Source: Aeromicrobium phoceense
GTDB taxonomy: Bacteria > Actinomycetota > Actinomycetes > Propionibacteriales > Nocardioidaceae
Assembly: GCF_013868155.1 (NCBI RefSeq)
Contig: NZ_JACEOG010000001.1
Location: forward strand, 248,001-312,000
Direction: 5' to 3'
Length of the DNA: 64,000 nucleotides
Part shown: piece by piece, positions 56,158 through 64,000 of the stretch
Numbering within the stretch: position 1 is the first letter of the stretch
Layout of the letters: every line of letters starts with the position of its first letter
The notes under the pieces: generated by a model
The model's input: the letters and a program-made list of their open reading frames with translations, nothing else
The model's database searches: none
Told to the model about the DNA's origin: nothing
Program-made: the position numbers and the translations under genes

Positions 56158-57062
56158 GCGACACCTTCCCTCGCTGGGTGATGGAGCGGCTCGAACTCCT
56201 CGAAGTCGAGCTGGGGCATCTCGATGAACTCGTTGTGCGCCCCGTGGATCCTGGGGATGCTGCTGATGAGCGCCTGCGTGTAGGGGTGTCCGGGGTCGGC
56301 GATCACCGCGGACGAGGGGCCGGTCTCCACGACCCGGCCGCGGTACATCACGGCCAGCTGGTCGGACACCTCGTCGAGGACGCCGATGTCGTGGGAGATC
56401 AGCATGACGGCCAGCTCCCGCTCGTCGGTCACCTTGCGGATGATGTCCATGACCTCGCGCTGGACCGTCACGTCGAGCGCCGTGGTGGGCTCGTCGGCGA
56501 ACAGGATGTCCGCGCCGCACACCAGCGCCATCGCGATCATGACGCGCTGGCACATGCCCCCGGACAGCTCGTACGGGTAGCTGTGGAGCACCCGCTCGAC
56601 GTCACGGAGCTGGACGTCGTTCAGCGCCTCGACGATGCGCTCCCTGGCCTGGGCCTTCGAGCACTCGACGTTCGCCCGGAGCGCGAGCTCCATCTGTCGT
56701 TCGATCTGCACCACGGGATTGAGGGCCGTCACGGTCTCCTGGAAGATCATCGTCATCCCGGAGCCGCGGACCTTCGCCCGCTCGGACTCGCTCGCGCCGA
56801 TGAGCTCCTTGCCCTTGAAGCGGATCGAGCCGTTGATGTGCGCGTTCGTCGGGGCCAGCCCGAGGGCGGCAAGGGCCGTGAGGCTCTTGCCGCTCCCGGA
56901 CTGTCCGGCCACTCCCAGAATCTCCCCCGGGAACAGATCCAAGGAGACGTCGACGACTGCCTTCTGGGGTCCGCCGAAGTCCACCTCGAGCTGGCGGACC
57001 GACAGGATCGGCTCGCGACGCTGGTCGTCGGACACCTGGGTTGCGCTACTGGGATGTGGCAT
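56154..57062 (-). CDS. peptide-type ABC transporter ATP-binding protein (DppD-like)
   Basis: 302 residues. Walker A GQSGSGKSLTALA, signature LSGGMCQRVMIAMAL, Walker B ILFADEPTTALDV, and the C-terminal peptide-transporter extension (GHPYTQALISSIPRI). It energises import together with the DppF-like ATPase two genes upstream. Confidence 0.93.
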   Translation of the reverse strand: MPHPSSATQVSDDQRREPILSVRQLEVDFGGPQKAVVDVSLDLFPGEILGVAGQSGSGKSLTALAALGLAPTNAHINGSIRFKGKELIGASESERAKVRGSGMTMIFQETVTALNPVVQIERQMELALRANVECSKAQARERIVEALNDVQLRDVERVLHSYPYELSGGMCQRVMIAMALVCGADILFADEPTTALDVTVQREVMDIIRKVTDERELAVMLISHDIGVLDEVSDQLAVMYRGRVVETGPSSAVIADPGHPYTQALISSIPRIHGAHNEFIEMPQLDFEEFEPLHHPAREGVA

Positions 57063-57071
57063 GGGCCCTCC

Positions 57072-58619
57072 TTACTCGGCCGGCTTCAGCGCGGCCATGT
57101 CGATGTCGAACTCGAGCAGGTTGGGCTCGTGCGGCTCGACGTTCGTCCGGTGCGCGTAGGCCTTCGGCTTCGTGTACATGTTCGCCATGTTCGGGTTGTT
57201 CGCGGCCTCGACCTGGATCGCTTGGGCCTTGGTCACCCGCTCGTCGGGATCGAGAGTCGTCTCGAAGTCGGCGAGCATCTCCCACGGAACGACCTCGGCG
57301 TGGCCGACGTTGTAGATCGACTTGCCGTACTCCGCGTTGAACGTGTCACGCGGGGTGGGCTGGCTGGGCCAGCTGGTGAAGTTGCAGTCGGGCGCCTTGG
57401 CGGCCGCTGCCATGTCGCCACCCTTGTAGAAGTTGGCCATCACCTCGGTCAGCTCGCTGATCTCCAGGTCGACCTTGATGCCCACGGCCTCGAGCTGCTC
57501 GAGGATGTAGGGCGACGAGGTCTCGTAGCCCGAACCGGTGTACGTGCTGCACTTGAGCTCGATGCCGTCGGCGAAGCCCGCGTCGGCCAGCAGCTGCTTG
57601 GCCTTGGCCGGGTCGTAGGTGTACAGCGACTGCGTCTCGTCGCTGCTGTACTCCGACGACGACGGGTACATGCTCTGCGTCGGCTCGCCGTAGCCGCCGG
57701 TGGCGGCCTTGGCCAGCGCCTCGCGGTCCAGCGCGAAGTTGAACGCGTCGCGGACGCGCTTGTCCTCGAGCTTGGGGCTCGCCATGTTGAACTGCACGTG
57801 GTAGTGCGCCAGCGACGGGTCGACCTCGACCTCGATGCCGTCGGCCTTCTTCAGGGTGTCGATGTCGGTGAGGGCCGTCCGGGCCGCCACGTCGATCTGC
57901 CCCGACTGCAGCGCCTGGTTCATCGAGACCGGGGTCTTGAAGAACTTCAGGTCGATGGACTCGTAGAAGCCACGGTCGTCGTTCCAGTAGTCGTCGTTCT
58001 TCTCGAACACGATCTGCGAGCCCGACACGTTCGTCTTGATGACGTAGGGGCCCGAGCCGATCGGGTTGCCCGAGACGTCGTCGCCGGAGGCCTCGAACGC
58101 CTTCGGGGACACCATGTAGCCCGAGTTGTGCGCCAGCTGCTCGGCCAGCCAGGCGCTGTCCTCACCGAGGGTGAGCTTCAGCTCGGTCGGCGAGACGACC
58201 TCGACCGAGTCGACCGACGTGATGAGGCCGAGCTTGGTCAGCTTGAAGTTGCGGTCGAGGTTCGCCTTCACGGCCTCGGCGTCCACCGGCGTGCCGTCGG
58301 AGAACTTCACGCCCTCGCGCAGCTTCAGGGTGAACGTCTTCTTGTCCTCGGAGTAGCCCCACTCGGTGGCGAGGCCCTCCTTGACCTGGCCGGTCTCGGC
58401 GTCGACCTCGAGGAGACGGTCGTAGATGAGCCGCAGGAAGGTCATGTCGTGCCCGCCGGTGACGTTGACCGGATCCAGGCTGCTCGGCTGCAGCAGCGAG
58501 CCGGCCTTGAGCATCGACGCATCGCCCTCGGCGCCGCCGTCCGACCCGGTACAGGCCGACATGACGCCGACGAGGGCCGCAATGGCGACCCATCGCGCTG
58601 GTCCAAAGATTCGCTTCAC
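57072..58619 (-). CDS. extracellular solute-binding lipoprotein, family 5
   Basis: 515 residues. The signal peptide ends in the lipobox MSAC, so it is anchored outside the membrane. The SBP family 5 pattern is present: LQPSSLDPVNVTGGHD, TFTLKLREGVKFSDGTPVDAEAVKANLDR, and DALNFALDRE-like FNFALDREALAK. Ligands of the family range from peptides to opines and bile acids; here the genes point to a degradable organic acid or ester. GTG 58619 has AGGAG five bases upstream. Confidence 0.92.
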   Translation of the reverse strand: MKRIFGPARWVAIAALVGVMSACTGSDGGAEGDASMLKAGSLLQPSSLDPVNVTGGHDMTFLRLIYDRLLEVDAETGQVKEGLATEWGYSEDKKTFTLKLREGVKFSDGTPVDAEAVKANLDRNFKLTKLGLITSVDSVEVVSPTELKLTLGEDSAWLAEQLAHNSGYMVSPKAFEASGDDVSGNPIGSGPYVIKTNVSGSQIVFEKNDDYWNDDRGFYESIDLKFFKTPVSMNQALQSGQIDVAARTALTDIDTLKKADGIEVEVDPSLAHYHVQFNMASPKLEDKRVRDAFNFALDREALAKAATGGYGEPTQSMYPSSSEYSSDETQSLYTYDPAKAKQLLADAGFADGIELKCSTYTGSGYETSSPYILEQLEAVGIKVDLEISELTEVMANFYKGGDMAAAAKAPDCNFTSWPSQPTPRDTFNAEYGKSIYNVGHAEVVPWEMLADFETTLDPDERVTKAQAIQVEAANNPNMANMYTKPKAYAHRTNVEPHEPNLLEFDIDMAALKPAE

Positions 58620-59476
58620 GAGGTCTCCTCTTTCATGGAAGTGAACTGCTGATTCGGATGGGTGCTGACGGTGGTCCGCTCCAGACGCGGGATGGCGTTC
58701 AGGAGCTTCTGCGTGTAGGCGTGCTGGGGGCGATCGATGACGTCGCGGACCGGGCCGACCTCGACGACCTTCCCCTGCTGCATCACGACGACGCGGTCGA
58801 CCAGCTGGCTCACGACGGCGAGATCGTGCGAGATGAACAGGATCGCGATGCCCTCGTCCCGGCGGATCTGGACGAGGAGGTTCAGGATGCGCGCCCGGAC
58901 GGACACGTCCAGCGCCGAGACGGATTCGTCGCAGACCAGCAGGCCGGGCCGTGCGGCCAGCGCACGGGCGATCGCCACGCGCTGCTTCTGGCCGCCGGAG
59001 AGCTCGCGGGGCTTCCGGTTCACCAGGGCGGGGTCGAGGCCGACGCGCTCGATGTACGCGACGCTCTGCTGGATGTGGCTCTTGGTGATCCGGCCGCCCT
59101 TGGCGATGGCCTCGGCGATGATGCTGCCGACGCTGCGGCGCGGGTTCACCGCGGTCGAGGAGTCCTGGAAGATCATCTGGACCCCGGCGCGGCCCGAGTT
59201 CGACACCTGGCCCCACTCCTGGGTCGTCGTCCCGTCGAAGTGCAGGCGGCCGTCGGTCGCGTTGAGGAAGCCGGCCACGACCATCCCGACGCTGGACTTG
59301 CCGCTTCCGGACTCGCCGACGATTCCGACGATCTCGGACTCGCCGACGTCGAAGCTGACCCCGTCGACGGCACGCACCACGCCACCGCGGGCGAGGCGGT
59401 ACTCGATGACCAGGTCCTCGACGGAGAGCGCGGGCTTCGTGGCCGTCGTCGGGCCCTCGCGAGTCAAGTTCTCCAT
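58616..59476 (-). CDS. peptide-type ABC transporter ATP-binding protein (DppF/OppF-like)
   Basis: 286 residues. Walker A GESGSGKSSVGMV, signature LSGGQKQRVAIARAL and Walker B LLVCDESVSALDV (Ser-Val replacing the common Pro-Thr). It is first in the importer operon, with the order ATPase, binding protein, ATPase, permease, permease, each gene overlapping or closely spaced with the next. GGGAGGG precedes the ATG. Confidence 0.93.
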   Translation of the reverse strand: MENLTREGPTTATKPALSVEDLVIEYRLARGGVVRAVDGVSFDVGESEIVGIVGESGSGKSSVGMVVAGFLNATDGRLHFDGTTTQEWGQVSNSGRAGVQMIFQDSSTAVNPRRSVGSIIAEAIAKGGRITKSHIQQSVAYIERVGLDPALVNRKPRELSGGQKQRVAIARALAARPGLLVCDESVSALDVSVRARILNLLVQIRRDEGIAILFISHDLAVVSQLVDRVVVMQQGKVVEVGPVRDVIDRPQHAYTQKLLNAIPRLERTTVSTHPNQQFTSMKEETS

Positions 59477-59499
59477 GCATCCCTCCCAGGTGGGTTTTG

Positions 59500-59545
59500 T
59501 GTAGGCTAGATCACATTGAACCTGACATCAAGTTTATTTCTTGAT
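59500..59545 (-). promoter_or_regulatory. promoter and operators of the ABC importer operon
   Basis: Minus-strand -35 TTGATG (59526-59531) and -10 TAGCCT (59503-59508), 17-base spacer. TGTAG-GCTAGA-TCACA (59500-59515), a CRP-like site, covers the -10; ATCAAG-TTTATTT-CTTGAT (59527-59545), a perfect 6-7-6 inverted repeat, covers the -35. The two operators suggest two separate inputs. Confidence 0.6.
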
Positions 59546-59738
59546 CTCTGGGATCGCGGTTCGTCGGCCTTGCGCCACACCTTCGGGCATGGCGAATCCG
59601 CTGGGAGGACAGGGGAAATCGCGGGCCGACCGAGGCCCGCCGAGCGGTCGCGCCCGGCCACTGGTCAGGGCGCCGGTTCGCCTGCCCGGCTGCGGCTCAC
59701 CGACTCATCACGGGCGGCTTCGGGAGCACGCCGGGACG
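59546..59738. other. non-coding spacer between the importer promoter and the clpC terminator
   Basis: About 190 bases. No frame with convincing codon use or a ribosome-binding site; nothing recognised. Confidence 0.5.
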
Positions 59739-59775
59739 CACGAAGGGCCCGGGTCGATGACCCGGGCCCTGCGTG
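59739..59775 (-). terminator. clpC terminator hairpin
   Basis: AGGGCCCGGGTC-GAT-GACCCGGGCCCT, 12 perfect pairs, extended by four more pairs beyond a single mismatch. It lies 20-56 bases after the clpC stop. No T-tract follows, as is usual in GC-rich actinobacteria. Confidence 0.75.
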
Positions 59776-59794
59776 GTGGTGCTGCTGGTGGTGC

Positions 59795-62299
<2,505 letters not shown>

Positions 62300-62431
62300 G
62301 TCGGTCCCCTCTGCTGGACTGGTCTTTTCAGCATAGACGGGTCTTGGTGACCCGACTCGCCCTGTCCAGTTGCTTAACTCAACCGTCATGCACGGGCGTG
62401 GCTTCCACTGTTCGCTGTCGGCGGAATCGGC

Positions 62432-63424
62432 TCACCGCGTGAGGGCCTCGCGGGCCGGAGGCGCGGCCGCCCGCGCCGCTCCCGTGGCCGGTTTGCCCAC
62501 GAGCGCCGACTCGATCGTGAGGGTGCCCGACGCGGTCCGCTCCCCCACCACCTTCACGGGGTTGGCGTAGGGCGCCACCGAGCCGGTGACGGAGAACCGG
62601 GCGCGGTCGTCGCCCACCTCCAGACGACCCACGTGGACCACGCGACCACTCGGGCGCACGAGCCACAGGTACGGGCGGGTGCCGCCGGTGGCGTCGCGGT
62701 CGTCGCTGAGCACGTAGCAGTCGAGCGAGTACCGCTCGGAGCAGACGCGCTCGCGCACCATCACGCCGAGCATCTGCGGCACCGACAGGTCGACCTCGCC
62801 GACGTCCTCCGCGAGGGCCACGGCACCTGCCGCCCCCGAGCACGTGAACGTCAGCAGCTCACGCGAGGCGAACGCCAGGGCCGGGACCTCGGCGCGCACG
62901 GCGGCCAGCACGGTCGCCTTCGCCACCTTGGCCCGACCGCCGAAGGCGATCTCCTCGCCGCGACGCCGGCCGAACTCGGTGATCTCGGCCGTGACCGGCA
63001 CGAGCAGCTCGGGCTGGTGGGCGCGGTAGCCGATCAGCAGCCGCGCCGTCAGCACGGCGCGCCCCGCCGGCGTGGCCTCGGACGGCTGCGACCGCGCGAG
63101 GTCGGGAAGGACCGACGCGTCTCCCACGCGGGCGAGCGACTGCGCGGCCCGCCGCACGACGGTGGGATCGGCGTCGGCGAGGGCCCGCGTGAGGGCGGCC
63201 GGCGCGTCGGGATCCTGCGTGCGACCCAGGGTGACCGCCGCGAGCGACCTCACCCGCGGCTCGGCGTGCGCGGTCAGCAGCTCGACGGCCACGGGGGTGG
63301 CGCGGTCGGAGTCACGCCGCACGAGGGCGACGAGGGACTCCTTCGCGATGTCGCCGCGCGAGCGGTGCGCGAGCTCGACGAGCTCGTCGTCGCCGCGCTG
63401 TTCGAAGGGGGTGGTGTCAGGCAT
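62432..63424 (-). CDS. HEAT-repeat protein of unknown function
   Basis: 330 residues. The N-terminal ~110 contain HEAT/armadillo-like repeats (VRSLAAVTLGRTQDPDAPAALTRALADADPTVVRRAAQSLARVGDAS). The C-terminal half is a separate domain with RYSLDCYVLSDDRDATGGTRPYLWLVRPSGRVVHVGRLEV and no recognised family. Probably a protein-interaction scaffold. AAAGGA lies before the ATG at 63424. It follows the metalloprotease gene closely. Confidence 0.75.
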   Translation of the reverse strand: MPDTTPFEQRGDDELVELAHRSRGDIAKESLVALVRRDSDRATPVAVELLTAHAEPRVRSLAAVTLGRTQDPDAPAALTRALADADPTVVRRAAQSLARVGDASVLPDLARSQPSEATPAGRAVLTARLLIGYRAHQPELLVPVTAEITEFGRRRGEEIAFGGRAKVAKATVLAAVRAEVPALAFASRELLTFTCSGAAGAVALAEDVGEVDLSVPQMLGVMVRERVCSERYSLDCYVLSDDRDATGGTRPYLWLVRPSGRVVHVGRLEVGDDRARFSVTGSVAPYANPVKVVGERTASGTLTIESALVGKPATGAARAAAPPAREALTR

Positions 63425-63448
63425 GATGCGTCCTTTCGCGTGCGGGTC

Positions 63449-64000
63449 TCACTGGCCCGCACGGGTCTGGCAGCGGCCGCGCACGGTGCTGCCCTGGCCC
63501 GAGGTCAACAGGACCGAGCTGCGGACGCTCACCGCGCACCGCGTCTGGGCCATGAGGTTCTCCCGCGCCGACGTGGCCGTCGGGCAGTCGTCCCCGTGGT
63601 TGTGGGAGAGGTCGAGGAAGTGGCCGAGCTCGTGCGCCGCCGTGCGGGAGAAGGCCTCCGCCGCGCGCCCGACCTCACCGCCGATGAGGCCGTCGGACTT
63701 CCCGCCCTTGGTGCAGTCACCGGGCACCGGGGAGATCCCCACGAAGTCGTCGCTGATGTTCGCGACGAGGAACATGTCGATCCCGTCGTTCGGGACACCC
63801 CAGTCGTCGGACAGGTCGTCGGCCTCGGACTCGCTGCCGAGGTCCTCGTACCCGTTCGCCGTGGGCACGTCGATCCAGAAGTACTGGACCCGGCCGAGTC
63901 CGAGCGACGCGTCGGCGTAGATCCGGCGAATGCGGTGCACGGCGTAGTCCACCCGCTCGTCGGCCGCGGCCAGGGTCACCGAGGCGGCGTCGAAGCCGAC
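63449..64000 (-). CDS. zinc metalloprotease (N-terminus off the window)
   Basis: The frame is open to the window edge, so the start is missing. Visible residues include the zincin motif AAHELGHFLDLSHNHGDDC (HExxHxxxxxH), a Met-turn candidate ENLMAQTRC, and several cysteines that suggest secretion. The pattern resembles extracellular metzincins or Zn-dependent endopeptidases. GTG 63979 is probably internal. Confidence 0.8.
   Translation of the reverse strand, partial: VGFDAASVTLAAADERVDYAVHRIRRIYADASLGLGRVQYFWIDVPTANGYEDLGSESEADDLSDDWGVPNDGIDMFLVANISDDFVGISPVPGDCTKGGKSDGLIGGEVGRAAEAFSRTAAHELGHFLDLSHNHGDDCPTATSARENLMAQTRCAVSVRSSVLLTSGQGSTVRGRCQTRAGQ

Overview
The window is high-GC, densely packed bacterial chromosome. 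DUF2530, DUF3027, DUF3263 and LytR_C proteins, many GTG starts, frequent leaderless-looking promoters (TAnnnT, six bases, then ATG/GTG) and an orphan groEL under a CIRCE operator point to an actinobacterium. Gene content is most like Nocardioidaceae (for example Aeromicrobium); the genus is inferred, not proven.

Layout. 1-8441: serC (5' end off the window), gamma-carbonic anhydrase, actinobacterial DUF proteins, an AEC transporter, a cold-shock protein, and an acyl-CoA ligase / PemK-like / YihY operon. 8591-11990: DUF779 protein, aldehyde dehydrogenase and a GAF-type regulator, with two perfect CRP/GlxR-type palindromes (TGTGA-N6-TCACA) upstream of the dehydrogenase and the regulator. 12011-15582: sulfate activation, cysC-like gene divergent from cysDN. 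15600-18200: exopolysaccharide sugar-phosphate transferase and a left-handed beta-helix protein. 18221-20214: groEL with CIRCE, and cspA. 20314-22022: a SAM-I riboswitch controlling a threonine-synthase-like PLP enzyme and a ThiS/CysO-type sulfur carrier ending Gly-Gly-Cys. 22080-28567: otsB, LytR_C, DUF3263, then otsA overlapping an MFS transporter, a PLP decarboxylase and a GNAT. 28569-43025: transporters, ung, purU, a metallo-hydrolase, tRNA-Thr(UGU), an aldolase-like PLP enzyme plus sugar-lactone oxidase, rlmB-cysS, a C39-like secreted peptidase and ispF. 43051-44707: anchored protein and mutY.

44746-59476 looks like one catabolic island: TetR regulator, ABM and VOC proteins, two crotonases, two acyl-CoA dehydrogenases, two acyl-CoA ligases and a complete peptide-type ABC importer. 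The divergent promoter region at 47570-47765 and the importer promoter near 59500 carry operator-like repeats. 59795-64000 holds clpC, a HEAT-repeat protein and a truncated zinc metalloprotease.

The most interesting item is the riboswitch operon at 20314-22022. SAM control and an adjacent sulfur carrier suggest that the 'threonine synthase' may make homocysteine from O-phosphohomoserine and a protein thiocarboxylate. This is inference. No CRISPR array, insertion sequence, prophage or rRNA was seen.
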